Shown piece after piece: positions 49,219 through 58,919 of a DNA stretch of 64,000 bases. Numbering within the stretch: the stretch's first letter is position 1; every line of letters starts with the position of its first letter. The notes below the pieces were generated by a model. It was given only the letters and a program-made list of their open reading frames with translations. It searched no databases and was not told the DNA's origin. Position numbers and translations under genes: made by a program. The stretch comes from Rhodobacterales bacterium. Lineage in GTDB: Bacteria > Pseudomonadota > Alphaproteobacteria > Rhodobacterales > Rhodobacteraceae. The stretch spans positions 1 to 64,000 of the forward strand of contig PDRY01000020.1 in the NCBI GenBank assembly GCA_002748265.1. Direction: 5' to 3'.

Positions 49219-50385
49219 CTACCCGCCGTTTCGCGGGGTGTCGCGCAGGGCGCGCACAAGCTGAGACATGTCCGAACGCAGCTCCGCCACGGTCTCCTGC
49301 CGCCCGGCGGCGATCTCTTCGAGAACCCGCAAAAGCTGCACGTCGATGGAGCGCAGCCGCATCCGGCTCTCGGCATCGAGCCCGCCTTCGAGCCCCGCCT
49401 GCTTCATGGCCTCCAGCAGCCCCTCCTGCCCGTCGGCCACGCGGCTCAACGTGGCGGTGGCTTCGCTCGTGTCCATCCGTTCGGCCAGGACCTTCACGGC
49501 ATCGGACAGCTCACCCATACGGGCGTCGGCCTCCGTCCGGCTGATATCGGCCTGGGTGAACATGTGCTCAAGCGCATCCATCTGTTCCGACATCTGGGTC
49601 AGGATCGCCTCCATGACCTCCTGGTCGGAAGCCGTATCATCGCCCTGCGCCAGCCCCACGCGGGTGATCGAGCCAAGCCATTCCTCAAGCTCGCGGTAGA
49701 ACCGGTTCTGCCCGTGCCCGGCGAACAGCTCCAGCAGCCCGACGACCAGCGACCCGGCCAAACCGAGAAGCGAAGACGAGAACGCGACCCCCATGCCCGA
49801 CAGCTGCCGATCCAGCCCGCCCATCAGGCGATTGAAGACCTCGATCCCGGCCTCCCCCTCTTCGGGGGCAAGGCTGCGGATCGTGTCGACAAGCGCCGGG
49901 ACCGTCGTGGCGAGCCCGTAGAACGTGCCCAAAAGGCCCAGAAAGATCAGCGTATTGACGATGTACCGGGTGATCTCTCGGTCTTCTTCGATACGCGTGC
50001 CGACACTGTCTAGGATCGACCGGGACGAGGTGGCCGAAAGCTGCATCCGGCTACGCCGCGCGCCCAGAAGGCTCGACAGTGACGCCATCAGCTGCGGCGC
50101 GCGCGTGTCGTCCATCTCAACGGCGCCGGTGAAGGCTTCGATCCACCGCACGGATCGGATGAGCTGCCAGACCTGCCAAAAGCAGGACAGAACCCCGATC
50201 ACGAACACGGCAAAGATAAACGCATTGAGCCCCGGATTGGCGGTAAAGACCGGCATCACGCTGGGCAGCGCCAGGAAGGTGCCCGCCCCGACCAGTCCCA
50301 AAACCACCAGCATGGAGACAACCTGCCGCGTCGGATGGGAAAAATGCTGTCGTCTCGGGCCTGCCGCGCCTGCTGCCTTGTCCAT
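49219..50385 (-). CDS. MotA/TolQ/ExbB-like proton-channel protein
   Basis: A 388-residue inner-membrane protein. Four hydrophobic helices are seen: VVSMLVVLGLVGAGTFLAL, LNAFIFAVFVIGVLSCFWQVW, YIVNTLIFLGLLGTFYGLATTV and MGVAFSSSLLGLAGSLVVGLLEL; the last two carry the small-residue pattern of MotA/TolQ channels. A ~150-residue charged, helical tail (DQEVMEAILTQMSEQMDALE onward) follows, probably cytoplasmic. AGGAG precedes ATG 50385. It forms a two-gene unit with the OmpA-domain gene. The pair's layout recalls ZorA/ZorB of Zorya defence, but ZorC/D/E partners are absent. Confidence 0.85.
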   Translation of the reverse strand: MDKAAGAAGPRRQHFSHPTRQVVSMLVVLGLVGAGTFLALPSVMPVFTANPGLNAFIFAVFVIGVLSCFWQVWQLIRSVRWIEAFTGAVEMDDTRAPQLMASLSSLLGARRSRMQLSATSSRSILDSVGTRIEEDREITRYIVNTLIFLGLLGTFYGLATTVPALVDTIRSLAPEEGEAGIEVFNRLMGGLDRQLSGMGVAFSSSLLGLAGSLVVGLLELFAGHGQNRFYRELEEWLGSITRVGLAQGDDTASDQEVMEAILTQMSEQMDALEHMFTQADISRTEADARMGELSDAVKVLAERMDTSEATATLSRVADGQEGLLEAMKQAGLEGGLDAESRMRLRSIDVQLLRVLEEIAAGRQETVAELRSDMSQLVRALRDTPRNGG

Positions 50386-50453
50386 CGCGGACTGCTCCTG
50401 CTCGCGTTGTCGCTGTGGGCGAACCATAGGGGCTCGCGCGGGAAAACCCAAAT

Positions 50454-50978
50454 CTAATCTTGGCGCATCGCCAGCACCCGCGTGACCAACCACGCCATAT
50501 CGTCATCCCGGATCGCCAGCAGATCCAGATGGGCAGCGGTGTTCATCAGGTATTCACTGTTCGGGCCCCGCCCGCCGGTCGCACGGGCGATCCTTTGGGC
50601 CTGCTCTTCCAGGGACAATTGCACGAACTGATCGTGCTCCATGTCGATCACATAGGTCAGCGCCTCGACCACCCGCCCGTCATCCAGCCGAAGCGGCAGG
50701 TGGCGCTCCAGATATGCCGCCGATACCAGCTCCCGCTCACGCAGATAGGCCAGCACTTCGTCCTCTTCGCCCTCAGCGACCCGAAAGGCCACGCCTGTGC
50801 AGGCCGCGCCAGGCGCCTCGGCCAGAGCCAGCACCAGCCCCGGACATTCCGGCGTGCCGCGATGGTGGATCGAGGACATGCAGAAACTGCGGTGATAATC
50901 CTTTAGCCGCGCGCGATGCTGCTCTGCCGGAGTGAACCCGGGATTCCACAAAAGCGATCCGTAGCCGAAAACCCACAT
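50454..50978 (-). CDS. ChaC-like gamma-glutamylcyclotransferase
   Basis: A 174-residue enzyme of the ChaC family, which splits glutathione into 5-oxoproline and Cys-Gly. The substrate loop is WVFGYGSLLWNPGF at the N-terminus, followed by HHRGTPECPGLVLALA and the region LAYLRERELVSAAYL that carries the catalytic glutamate, then YVIDMEHDQFVQLSLEEQA. ATG 50978 begins right at the family start; the frame is open to 51026. It is divergent from the DUF2125 gene. Confidence 0.9.
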   Translation of the reverse strand: MWVFGYGSLLWNPGFTPAEQHRARLKDYHRSFCMSSIHHRGTPECPGLVLALAEAPGAACTGVAFRVAEGEEDEVLAYLRERELVSAAYLERHLPLRLDDGRVVEALTYVIDMEHDQFVQLSLEEQAQRIARATGGRGPNSEYLMNTAAHLDLLAIRDDDMAWLVTRVLAMRQD

Positions 50979-51051
50979 TGACGCGCGCCTCACTGGTGTT
51001 TCTATGCAAGCCGTCTTATCGGGCATGGCAATCAGCTTTGAAAGGGCTCCT

Positions 51052-51987
51052 ATGCGTCGGCTTCTGATTGTGATTTGCCTCTTGGTCGCCGCCTATAGCG
51101 GGTACTGGGCGCTTGGTCGCGCGGGGCTCGTGCGGGCTCTGGACGCAGGCGAAGCGCGGCTGGGCCAGTCGGTTCAGTTGACTTATGCCAACCGCGCGAC
51201 CTCCGGCTACCCGTCGCGCTTTGACACCACCTGGCGCGATGTGACGCTGGCCGTGCCGGGGCTGAGCTATCGCGTGCCGCTGGTGCAGGTCTTTGCTCTG
51301 TCCTACCGCCCCAACCGCGCCATCCTATTTGCCCCCGGGCCCCACGATGTCACAGTGGCCGGACATGCGGTCAGGCTGAAAACCGACGATTCCCGCGCGA
51401 GCGTTCAAGTGGTGCCCGGCACCGAGCTCGCGCTCGACAAGCTTACCGCCCAGTCCGAGAAGCTCTCCCTGCTGGTTGATGGCGCGCAGGTGCTCACGGC
51501 CCAATCCGCCCTGGCGGCGCTCCATCGCGGCGGCCCGCCCGAGACGCGGATGAAAGCCTATCTGGAGGCAAACTCGATTGATCTGGGCGGCGCCGTGTTC
51601 GACCGGGTTGAGCTGGACGCCCTGCTTGATCTCGACACGCGCGCGACACTGCGCGGGGTGCGCCCACGGATCGCGGCCCTCAGCTTGCACACCGCCCGCA
51701 TCACCGCGGGGGACTCCCATGTTGCCCTCGGCGGCGCCCTCACCGTCGATGGGGCGGGCCAGCTTCAGGGGGAGCTGGCACTGACCGGAACGGGGTGGCA
51801 GCGCATTCTCGATCTCGCCGTGCAGGGCGGCCTGCTGGAGCCGGGCATCGCTCAAACCTGGCGCAATATGGGCGAAACCCTCAGCGGCCCCGGCGCGCTC
51901 AATCTGACATTGCCGGTTCGCAATGGCCGCGTTCTGCTTGGCCCGGTGCCGATCGTGATCTTGCCGCAGCTCGCACCGCCGCGCTGA
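51052..51987 (+). CDS. DUF2125 domain protein
   Basis: A 311-residue protein with an N-terminal signal anchor (RRLLIVICLLVAAYSGYWALG) and a periplasmic DUF2125 domain rich in beta strands (ATSGYPSRFDTTWRDVTLAVP, VQVFALSYRPNRAILFAPGPHDV). The C-terminal end LNLTLPVRNGRVLLGPVPIVILP is conserved-looking. Its function is unknown; relatives are widespread in alphaproteobacteria. GAAAGGG precedes ATG 51052. Convergent with the extensin-like gene. Confidence 0.85.
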   Translation: MRRLLIVICLLVAAYSGYWALGRAGLVRALDAGEARLGQSVQLTYANRATSGYPSRFDTTWRDVTLAVPGLSYRVPLVQVFALSYRPNRAILFAPGPHDVTVAGHAVRLKTDDSRASVQVVPGTELALDKLTAQSEKLSLLVDGAQVLTAQSALAALHRGGPPETRMKAYLEANSIDLGGAVFDRVELDALLDLDTRATLRGVRPRIAALSLHTARITAGDSHVALGGALTVDGAGQLQGELALTGTGWQRILDLAVQGGLLEPGIAQTWRNMGETLSGPGALNLTLPVRNGRVLLGPVPIVILPQLAPPR

Positions 51988-52017
51988 TCCCAACTTGGCC
52001 CCGCGAGGGCACGCCCC

Positions 52018-52944
52018 TCACCGGCAGTAGGGACCGCTGCGATAACGCGCCGTATCAAAGTGGAAGTGATCGCCGTGATAGCGGTCCGATCCGGGGCCCA
52101 GCACGGTGCCAAACGTGCCGCAGGCCTGCCGCCGCATATTGGCAAGCGCCTGGCCCTTCCAGCCGCGCCCCCAATCGCCCAGCACCCGGATCCGCGTGCC
52201 ATCGCGCAAGGTGAGCCCACCGATATCAATCGCATGCCCCTTGGCGTGTTCACTCAGCCGCGCGCCGGGGCGGCTGTTGCGGGTCCGGCAGGCATAAGAG
52301 GCCATCACGTAGAGCTCTGCCGCGCCGCCGCCCCGACGGGCGACGCTCGGCTTGACCGAGCGCTCAACCCACCTCAGCAGCGCCTGCGCGGTCTGGCAAT
52401 CGACCCGCGCCGGGGTTGAGAGCCGCACACCGGCGACCGATCTGAGCCGCACAGGGTTCGCAATGCCGCAGCCCGACCCCGGCGTGCCGATCCGGGCGAT
52501 GGCCTCGCCCTGCAGGGCGGGGGTGCCGCACACGGCCCCGCGGGCGCGGGCGGCGCGGGCAGCCTCGGCGGCGCGGGTGATCCCGGCGGGGCGCGCGGGC
52601 GGGCGCAGCGCGACCGTCACGCGGCTCGCCAGAGCTCGATCCGCAAGCCCCTCGGGCCGGATCGGGGGTGCATCGGGCCGCGCGTCAACGGACGGTGCGC
52701 TTGGGGTGGTCACCATGATCTCTGGCGCCGCCGCTGCGCCCGGCTCGGTGGGGGCGACCTCCTCCGGTGCGGGCAAAGGGCTGGCAGGCAACGGCTCATC
52801 GACCGGCGCCTCCGGGGCGGGCCGCGCAATGGGACGCTCCGGCGCCTCTGGCTGTGGCCGCGCCTCTGGCCGCAAGCCCACGCCCTGGGCGCTCGCCGGT
52901 CCGGCCAGAGCGGCCAGAACGAGGACGAGCGCCAGCGGCTTCAC
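52018..52944 (-). CDS. Extensin-like C-terminal domain protein
   Basis: A 308-residue secreted protein: signal peptide (PLALVLVLAALAGPASA), a Pro/Ala/Glu-rich low-complexity segment to about residue 130, then an extensin-like domain with six or more cysteines (CGTPALQGEAIARIG, GSGCGIANPVRL, VDCQTAQAL) and the D,D-peptidase-like motif LSEHAKGHAIDIGGL plus YHGDHFHFD at the end. These His/Asp motifs resemble zinc carboxypeptidases, so a wall-active role is possible. GTG start at 52944 overlaps the tyrC stop (GTGA). Confidence 0.86.
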   Translation of the reverse strand: MKPLALVLVLAALAGPASAQGVGLRPEARPQPEAPERPIARPAPEAPVDEPLPASPLPAPEEVAPTEPGAAAAPEIMVTTPSAPSVDARPDAPPIRPEGLADRALASRVTVALRPPARPAGITRAAEAARAARARGAVCGTPALQGEAIARIGTPGSGCGIANPVRLRSVAGVRLSTPARVDCQTAQALLRWVERSVKPSVARRGGGAAELYVMASYACRTRNSRPGARLSEHAKGHAIDIGGLTLRDGTRIRVLGDWGRGWKGQALANMRRQACGTFGTVLGPGSDRYHGDHFHFDTARYRSGPYCR

Positions 52945-53861
52945 CGCTGGGCCCCGCCGCGCCCGAAATTGGGCTCTTCGGTATCCTGACCGGCTTCGAT
53001 GATGCCGCGCCGGATGGCCCGCGTGCGGGTGAAGTAATCGTGCAGCAACGCCCCATCCCCGGTGCGGATCGCGCGCTGAAGGGCGAACAGCTCCTCGGTG
53101 AAACGGCCAAGGATCTCAAGCGTCGCATCCTTGTTCGTCAGGAACACATCGCGCCACATGGTCGGATCTGAGGCCGCGATCCGGGTGAAATCCCGAAAAC
53201 CGGCGGCGGAGTATTTCACGACCTCGCTGTCGGTCACGCGGCTCAGGTCATCGGCCACGCCCACCATCGTGTAAGCGATCAGGTGCGGCGTGTGGCTGGT
53301 GACGGCCAGAACCAGATCGTGGTGATCGGCGTCCATTTCCTCGACGAACGAGCCCATGCCCTCCCACAGGGCGCGCAGCCGCGCCACCGCTTCGGGCGCA
53401 ACGCCGGGCTGCGGCACCAGCAGGCACCAGCGGTTTTCGAACAGCTCGGCAAAGCCCGATTTCGGGCCGCTTTGTTCGGTCCCGGCGAGCGGGTGCGCGG
53501 GCACAAAATGCACCGACGGCGACAGATGCGGCGCGACGGCGTCGATCACCGCGCCCTTGACCGATCCGACATCCGACACGGTGCAGCCCGGCTTGAGGTG
53601 CGGCGCGATCTCGCGCGCAACGGCGCCCATCGCCCCGACCGGGACGCAGAGCACGACAAGATCGGCGCCCTCCACGGCCTCGGCCGCCGTGTCCACAACG
53701 CGATCCACGAGGCCGATCTCTTCCGCGATGGCCCGGCTGTCCTGGGAGCGTGCCGTTCCGACGATCTCTCCCGCGAGGCCGGCCTTGCGCATAGCAAGCG
53801 CCATCGAGCCCGCGATGAGCCCAAGGCCGATCAAGGCGACGCGGTCGTAGATCACGCTCAT
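52941..53861 (-). CDS. tyrC: Prephenate/arogenate (cyclohexadienyl) dehydrogenase
   Basis: A 306-residue NAD(P)-dependent enzyme that oxidatively decarboxylates prephenate or arogenate in tyrosine synthesis. The Rossmann motif [17 protein letters not shown] begins the protein, followed by [39 protein letters not shown] (catalytic His) and the helical C-terminal half with [18 protein letters not shown] overlap with hisC. Together they supply the last steps of tyrosine synthesis, the aminotransferase being able to serve both aromatic and histidine paths. Confidence 0.93.
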   Translation of the reverse strand: MSVIYDRVALIGLGLIAGSMALAMRKAGLAGEIVGTARSQDSRAIAEEIGLVDRVVDTAAEAVEGADLVVLCVPVGAMGAVAREIAPHLKPGCTVSDVGSVKGAVIDAVAPHLSPSVHFVPAHPLAGTEQSGPKSGFAELFENRWCLLVPQPGVAPEAVARLRALWEGMGSFVEEMDADHHDLVLAVTSHTPHLIAYTMVGVADDLSRVTDSEVVKYSAAGFRDFTRIAASDPTMWRDVFLTNKDATLEILGRFTEELFALQRAIRTGDGALLHDYFTRTRAIRRGIIEAGQDTEEPNFGRGGAQR

Positions 53862-54949
53862 GCAGCGCCCTCCTTGAACTGGCCGATGGCATGGGCGACG
53901 CGGCGGCAGGAGGCTTCATCCCCCACGGTGATGCGCAGGCAGTGCGGCAGGCCATAACCCGCCACGCGGCGCACGATGATCCCTTCGCTGCGCAGGAAAT
54001 CGTCGCAGGCCTCGGCCTCTTCCGCACAGGCGAACCGGGCGAGGATGAAATTCGCCATGGAATGATCGGACGGCACGCCCTTTTCCATTAGCGCCCCGGC
54101 CAACCAGTCGCGCAGGCGAATGTTGTCGGCGCGGGTCTTCTCCACGAAATCCAGATCGCGCACGGCCGCTTCGGCGGCGACAAGCGCCGGGCCCGACAGG
54201 TTGAACGGCCCGCGAATGCGGTTGAGCACGTCGATCACGGGCTTGGGGCCATAGCCCCAGCCGATCCGCATCCCGCCCAGACCGTAGATCTTGGAAAAGG
54301 TGCGGGTCATGACCACGTTCTCGCGGGTCTCGATCAAGGACGCTCCGCCGTCATAGCCTTCGACGAATTCCGCATAGGCGCCATCGAGAACGAGCAGCAC
54401 GTGACCCGGCAGCCCATCGGCTAGCCGCGCCAGCTCGGACGTGCCGATCATGGTGCCGGTCGGATTATTGGGATTGGCGATAAAGACCAGCCGCGTGGCG
54501 GGCGTCACCGCCGCCAGGATCGCGTCGATGTCGGTCACGCGGTCGCGCTCCTTGACCTCCACCGGGGTGGCCCCGGCGGCGAGCGTGCTGATGCGATACA
54601 TGGCAAAGCCGTGTTCGGTGTGAATGACCTCATCCCCGGGCCCGGCATAGGCCTGACACAGGAAGTGGATCACCTCGTCCGAGCCATTGCCGCAGATGAT
54701 CCGCTCCGGGTCGAGCCCGTGGACCTCTCCGATGGCGGCGCGCAGCGGCGCGTGATCGGTGGAGGGGTAGCGATGCAGTTCGTGCAGGGTGCGAGCGATT
54801 GCCTCGCGGGCGCTGTCAGGCGGCCCCCACGGGTTTTCATTGGAGGAGAGCTTGATGACGTTGCTCTGCCCCGGAAGGCTGGACGCACCTCCCTGGTAGA
54901 GCGCGATCTCCATGATGCCCGGCTGCGGGCGAAGGCCATCGGATGGCAT
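53858..54949 (-). CDS. hisC: Histidinol-phosphate aminotransferase (aromatic aminotransferase-like)
   Basis: A 363-residue PLP fold-type I aminotransferase. Seen are [12 protein letters not shown], the cofactor-contact segments [15 protein letters not shown] and [13 protein letters not shown], and the PLP lysine in [24 protein letters not shown] 54949 has AGGGG at good distance; ATG 54967 is the alternative. The tyrC overlap suggests that it transaminates prephenate, phenylpyruvate or hydroxyphenylpyruvate as well as imidazole acetol phosphate. Its place 100 bases downstream of hisG also fits histidine synthesis. Confidence 0.92.
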   Translation of the reverse strand: MPSDGLRPQPGIMEIALYQGGASSLPGQSNVIKLSSNENPWGPPDSAREAIARTLHELHRYPSTDHAPLRAAIGEVHGLDPERIICGNGSDEVIHFLCQAYAGPGDEVIHTEHGFAMYRISTLAAGATPVEVKERDRVTDIDAILAAVTPATRLVFIANPNNPTGTMIGTSELARLADGLPGHVLLVLDGAYAEFVEGYDGGASLIETRENVVMTRTFSKIYGLGGMRIGWGYGPKPVIDVLNRIRGPFNLSGPALVAAEAAVRDLDFVEKTRADNIRLRDWLAGALMEKGVPSDHSMANFILARFACAEEAEACDDFLRSEGIIVRRVAGYGLPHCLRITVGDEASCRRVAHAIGQFKEGAA

Positions 54950-55070
54950 GTCTAATCCCCTGATCACAAACGTGGGCGACCCTAGCGCTGCCAGGCCGGT
55001 TGCGCCAGAGCGCGCACGCGGAAAAGGGGGATTTCGCGCGCCGTGGCGCGCGACCGTCTAGAGGACGGCC

Positions 55071-55760
55071 TCAGAGACCCAGCTTCTGCTTAAGCGCCTT
55101 GAGCGCGGGCCGGGCCCCACCGGACCAATCCGCCGCGCGCGAGCGCAGGAGCGTGGCCTGGCTGGCGTGGATCAAGCCGTCTTCGAGGATCCGCAAGCCG
55201 TTGGCCCGCAGGGTTTCTCCGGTGGAGGTGATGTCCGCGATCGCTTCGGCGGTCTCGTTGCGCACGGTGCCTTCGGTCGCGCCCTGGCTATCGACCAGCC
55301 GGTAATCCGCCACCCCGGCATCACGCAGGAATTCGCGGGTCAGCCGGTGGTATTTCGTCGCGATCCGCAGGCGTTGGCCATGGGTGCGGCGGAACAGGGC
55401 GGCGGCGGCATCCAGATCGCCCAGCGTGGTCACATCCACCCAAGCGTCGGGCACCGCGATGATGAGATCGGCGCCGCCAAAGCCCATGGGCTCCAGCTCT
55501 TCGATCTTCTGATCCCAAAGCCCGATCTTTTCGCGCACGAGGTCGGTGCCGGTCACGCCCAGATGCAGCGCACCAGAGGCCAGATCGCGCGGGATTTCCC
55601 CGGCGGAGAGCAGGACCAGCTCAAGCCCGTCGATGCCCTCAGCGCTGCCGGTGTAGTCGCGATCGGACCCGGCGCGGGACAAGGTGATCCCCCGATCCGA
55701 GAACCAGTCGAAGGTCTTTTCCATCAGCCGCCCCTTGGACGGCACACCAAGCCGGATCAT
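55071..55760 (-). CDS. hisG: ATP phosphoribosyltransferase, short form
   Basis: A 229-residue catalytic subunit for the first step of histidine synthesis, joining PRPP and ATP. It begins RLGVPSKGRLMEKTF, with VTGTDLVREKIG and the PRPP-binding region DITSTGETLRANGLRI. It lacks the ~80-residue regulatory ACT domain of long HisG, so it depends on HisZ, which is encoded next to it with an ATGA overlap. Confidence 0.96.
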   Translation of the reverse strand: MIRLGVPSKGRLMEKTFDWFSDRGITLSRAGSDRDYTGSAEGIDGLELVLLSAGEIPRDLASGALHLGVTGTDLVREKIGLWDQKIEELEPMGFGGADLIIAVPDAWVDVTTLGDLDAAAALFRRTHGQRLRIATKYHRLTREFLRDAGVADYRLVDSQGATEGTVRNETAEAIADITSTGETLRANGLRILEDGLIHASQATLLRSRAADWSGGARPALKALKQKLGL

Positions 55761-56842
55761 GCGGGATCCTCCATGAGGTCGGGGCGGATCATACCGCCCA
55801 CCGCCGACAGGGCCGCACCGCCGCCCAGAGCATAGGTCAGCGCGTCATAGCGCCCGCCCGTGGCCAGCGGCGGCTGGGCGGGATCGGGCCCGTGGAAGGC
55901 AAAGACGAAACCGTCGTAATACTCCATGCTGGCCCGGCCGAGCGCGGCATCAAAAGCCAGCGTCTCAACGGCGATGCCATGCCCGGCCAGTGCCTCCAGA
56001 CGCGCGGCGAGCTGATCGACCGCCGGGGTCAGGCCCGGCAGATCCACGGCCAGATCGCGCAGGGCGCTGACCGCATCCGGGGCCGCAGCGCGTAGGGCCA
56101 GCACCGCATCCAGCACCTCGGCTTCGAGCGCGGCAATGGGCGGCGTCTGCGCATCCTCGCGCAAGGTGGCGAGACGGGTTTCGATCTCGGCGCGGGTGCG
56201 CAGGCCGGGGATCGCGTCGAAACGGGCCAGCGGGTCCGCCTCAGCCAAAAGCGCGGTGCGGCCCGGCGGCGGGGTCAGCTTGCCGGTGAACCGCTCGATC
56301 AGGCGGCGGAAGCGGCGCGGGCGCCAGATGTGGCGCAGCAGCGCCGCCTTGCGCGCAGGCGTCGTGGAGAGCCCGTCGATGGCCGCGCGCAAAAGGCCCA
56401 TATCGCCGATCACCGGGGTGACGTTCTGGTCCGCCACGGCGCTCGCGATCAGGGCGAACACCTCTGCGTCCTCGTCGGCGCGCGCCCCGGTGCCGAACAG
56501 CTCGAACCCGGTTTGCAGATATTCCACGGCGCGGGTGTCATCGTCCTCCTGCTTGCGGAAGACCTCGCCCGAATAGGTGTAGCGCGCCGGGGTTTCGGCG
56601 CCGGACGCCATGTGCATCCGCACCACGGGCACGGTGAAATCCGGGCGCAGCATCATCTCTCCGCGCAGCGGATCGGTGGTGGTATAGGCGCGGGCCCGGA
56701 TGTCTTCGCCGTAAAGGTCCAAAAGCACGTCCGCCGGCTGCAGGATCGCGGCTTCAACGGGGGACGCCCCGGCAGCCGTGAAGCGATCCGTCAGGGCGCT
56801 CGCCCGCGCCCGCGCGTGGGCCTTGGCAGCGCTGTCGATCAT
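55757..56842 (-). CDS. hisZ: ATP phosphoribosyltransferase regulatory subunit HisZ
   Basis: A 361-residue HisRS-like protein without tRNA charging activity that joins short HisG as a hetero-octamer and gives histidine feedback control. The class II fold is recognisable: [62 protein letters not shown] and the C-terminal [15 protein letters not shown]. There is no anticodon-binding domain. Overlaps hisS by four bases (ATGA). Confidence 0.94.
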   Translation of the reverse strand: MIDSAAKAHARARASALTDRFTAAGASPVEAAILQPADVLLDLYGEDIRARAYTTTDPLRGEMMLRPDFTVPVVRMHMASGAETPARYTYSGEVFRKQEDDDTRAVEYLQTGFELFGTGARADEDAEVFALIASAVADQNVTPVIGDMGLLRAAIDGLSTTPARKAALLRHIWRPRRFRRLIERFTGKLTPPPGRTALLAEADPLARFDAIPGLRTRAEIETRLATLREDAQTPPIAALEAEVLDAVLALRAAAPDAVSALRDLAVDLPGLTPAVDQLAARLEALAGHGIAVETLAFDAALGRASMEYYDGFVFAFHGPDPAQPPLATGGRYDALTYALGGGAALSAVGGMIRPDLMEDPA

Positions 56843-58311
56843 GAGCCCGCTCCCAGCATCTGCTGCACCGTGGCCACCAGATCCCCGCGCGAGACTTCAC
56901 GCTGGCTGGGGTTTTCCTGCCATTCCTCAAGGCTCGCGGTTTCCGCGATCTGTGCGCCCAGGATCAGGTCCTTCACCTGCACCACGCCGCGCTCATGTTC
57001 GTCGCCGCCTTCGATGATCGCCAGCGGGGCGCCGCGTTTGTCGGCGTATTTCATCTGGTTGCCGAAGTTCTTGGGATTGCCCAGATAGACTTCGGCCCGG
57101 ATGCCAACCGCGCGCAGCTCTGCCACCATGGCCTGATAATCCGCCATGCGGTGCTTATCCATCACCGTCACCACGACCGGGCCGGGCGTCTCACCGCCCA
57201 CGCGGCCCTTCTCGCGCAGCGCGGCCAGCAGGCGGTCCACCCCAATCGACACGCCCACAGCGGGCACTTCCTGCCCGGTGAAACGTTTGACCAGATCGTC
57301 ATAGCGCCCGCCTCCGGCAACCGAGCCAAACTGGCGCTTGCGCCCCTTGTCATCGAGGATCTCAAAGGTCAGCTCTGCCTCGAACACGGGGCCGGTGTAG
57401 TAGCCAAGGCCGCGCACGACGCTGGGGTCGATCTCGATCCGGTCGGTGCCATAGCCGCCCGCCGCCAAAAGCGCGGCGATCTGTTCCAGCTCATCCACGC
57501 CCTGCGCACCGACATCGGAGCCGCCCACAGCCGCGCGGAGGTTGGCCAGAGTCTCTGCGGCCCCTGCCCCCTTCGAGGTCAGGAAGGCCAGCACAGGCGC
57601 CGCCTGATCGCCGGAGAGGCCCACACCATCGATGAACGCGCCCGAGGCGTCCTTGCGCCCCGTGGTCAGCAGCTCGCGCACGCCCGCTTCGCCGACCTTG
57701 TCGAACTTGTCGATGGTGCGCAGGACGTCGTCGCGCTGCGCGTCATCGACCAGCCCCATGCCCTCAAGCACGCCGTTCAGAACCTTCCGGTTGTTGAGCC
57801 GGATCACATAATCCCCGCGCGGGATGCCCGCCGCTTCCAGAGCGTCGGCCAGCATCATGCAGATTTCGGCATCCGCCGCCGGGTTGGCACTGCCCACGGT
57901 ATCGGCGTCGCATTGGGTGAACTGGCGGAACCGGCCCGGGCCGGGCTTTTCGTTGCGCCACACGGGGCCCATGGCATAGCGCCGATAGGGCGTGGGCAGA
58001 TCGTTGCGGTGCTGCGCATAGACGCGGGCCAGCGGCGCCGTAAGGTCATAGCGCAGCGCCATCCAGCTTTCATCCTCGTCCTGCCAGGCGAACACGCCCT
58101 CATTGGGGCGGTCCACATCGGGCAGGAACTTGCCCAAAGCTTCGACCGTCTCGACCGCGCTGCTTTCCAGAGCATCAAACCCATAGCGATGATAGACCTC
58201 GCGGATGCGGGTGAGCATCTCGTCGCGCTCCAGCACTTCGGTGCCGAAATAGTCGCGGAATCCCTTCGGGGTCTGGGCCTTGGGGCGGGGGGTCTTCTTG
58301 GGCTTGGCCAT
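56839..58311 (-). CDS. hisS: Histidyl-tRNA synthetase
   Basis: A 490-residue class II synthetase. Motif 2 ([23 protein letters not shown]), the histidine-A type motif ([14 protein letters not shown]) and motif 3 ([29 protein letters not shown]) are present, as is the C-terminal anticodon domain ([20 protein letters not shown]). ATG 58311 follows AGGAGG. The basic start ([19 protein letters not shown]) is normal. First of the overlapping trio hisS-hisZ-hisG, which puts tRNA charging with its own paralogue and target. Confidence 0.97.
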   Translation of the reverse strand: MAKPKKTPRPKAQTPKGFRDYFGTEVLERDEMLTRIREVYHRYGFDALESSAVETVEALGKFLPDVDRPNEGVFAWQDEDESWMALRYDLTAPLARVYAQHRNDLPTPYRRYAMGPVWRNEKPGPGRFRQFTQCDADTVGSANPAADAEICMMLADALEAAGIPRGDYVIRLNNRKVLNGVLEGMGLVDDAQRDDVLRTIDKFDKVGEAGVRELLTTGRKDASGAFIDGVGLSGDQAAPVLAFLTSKGAGAAETLANLRAAVGGSDVGAQGVDELEQIAALLAAGGYGTDRIEIDPSVVRGLGYYTGPVFEAELTFEILDDKGRKRQFGSVAGGGRYDDLVKRFTGQEVPAVGVSIGVDRLLAALREKGRVGGETPGPVVVTVMDKHRMADYQAMVAELRAVGIRAEVYLGNPKNFGNQMKYADKRGAPLAIIEGGDEHERGVVQVKDLILGAQIAETASLEEWQENPSQREVSRGDLVATVQQMLGAGS

Positions 58312-58355
58312 CGGGGCCTCCTGATGCATCGCGCCGCCCGTCTAGCGCGGTGCCC

Positions 58356-58811
58356 CTAGAGGGGCAACTCCGTCGTGTCCTTAAGCTCGCGCAGAGAAAA
58401 CGCCGAGGTGACAGAGCGCACGCAGCTCGCCCGCAGCAGATGGGCCGACAGAAAGGCCTCATAGGCCGCCACATCGCGGCAGCGGATCTTGAGCAGGTAG
58501 TCATCCGCGCCCGACAAAGCGTGCGCCTCCATGATCTGCGGCTGGGTGCGCACGATCGCGGCGAAACGGCGCACCGACTCTTCGCTGTGATCGGTCAGGG
58601 ACACATGGGCAAAGACGCACAGCCCCAGATCCAGCTTGGCCGGGTCCAGCAACGCCACCCGCGCACGGATCACGCCCGCCGCCCGCAGATCGGCCAGCTT
58701 GCGCCAGATGGTCGAGGCGCCCATTCCCACGGCCTGAGCCAAATCCTGCACGGATCGGCTGGCATCGCGCTGCATCTCGACCAAGAGACGCCTTTCGAGA
58801 TCGGATAACAT
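58356..58811 (-). CDS. Lrp/AsnC-family transcriptional regulator
   Basis: A 151-residue Lrp-type regulator: N-terminal winged HTH (LSDLERRLLVEMQRDASRSVQDLAQAVGMGASTIWRKLADL) and a C-terminal RAM ligand domain (FAHVSLTDHSEESVRRFA, IMEAHALSGADDYLLKI). It is divergent from phhA across 108 bases and probably senses an aromatic amino acid to control phhA, as in other proteobacterial lrp-phhA pairs. ATG 58811 fits the family start; the frame is open to 58898. Confidence 0.9.
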   Translation of the reverse strand: MLSDLERRLLVEMQRDASRSVQDLAQAVGMGASTIWRKLADLRAAGVIRARVALLDPAKLDLGLCVFAHVSLTDHSEESVRRFAAIVRTQPQIMEAHALSGADDYLLKIRCRDVAAYEAFLSAHLLRASCVRSVTSAFSLRELKDTTELPL

Positions 58812-58825
58812 CAGCTTTCGCCCCT

Positions 58826-58849
58826 TATTGGAATATATCTCTCTCAATA
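58826..58849. promoter_or_regulatory. Candidate Lrp operator between the regulator and phhA
   Basis: TATTG at 58826-58830 and CAATA at 58845-58849 form an inverted repeat around an AT-rich centre (GAATATATCTCTCT), in the otherwise GC-rich divergent promoter region. This matches the palindromic, AT-centred sites typical of Lrp/AsnC regulators. It lies 15 bases before the regulator ATG and 71 before phhA. Confidence 0.5.
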
Positions 58850-58919
58850 GCACAGCTTCCGCAGGCGATTGCGAAGATTTTTCAGTCTCGCCGGGCAATC
58901 CTCTCGGGGGAGGACGACA

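Noticed and set aside
46930-50385. Zorya-type anti-phage system
   Set aside because: The pair has a ZorA/ZorB-like layout, but no ZorC, ZorD or ZorE gene is present and the neighbours are dnaG and ChaC-like genes. The coiled coil is on the OmpA-domain partner, not on the channel tail.
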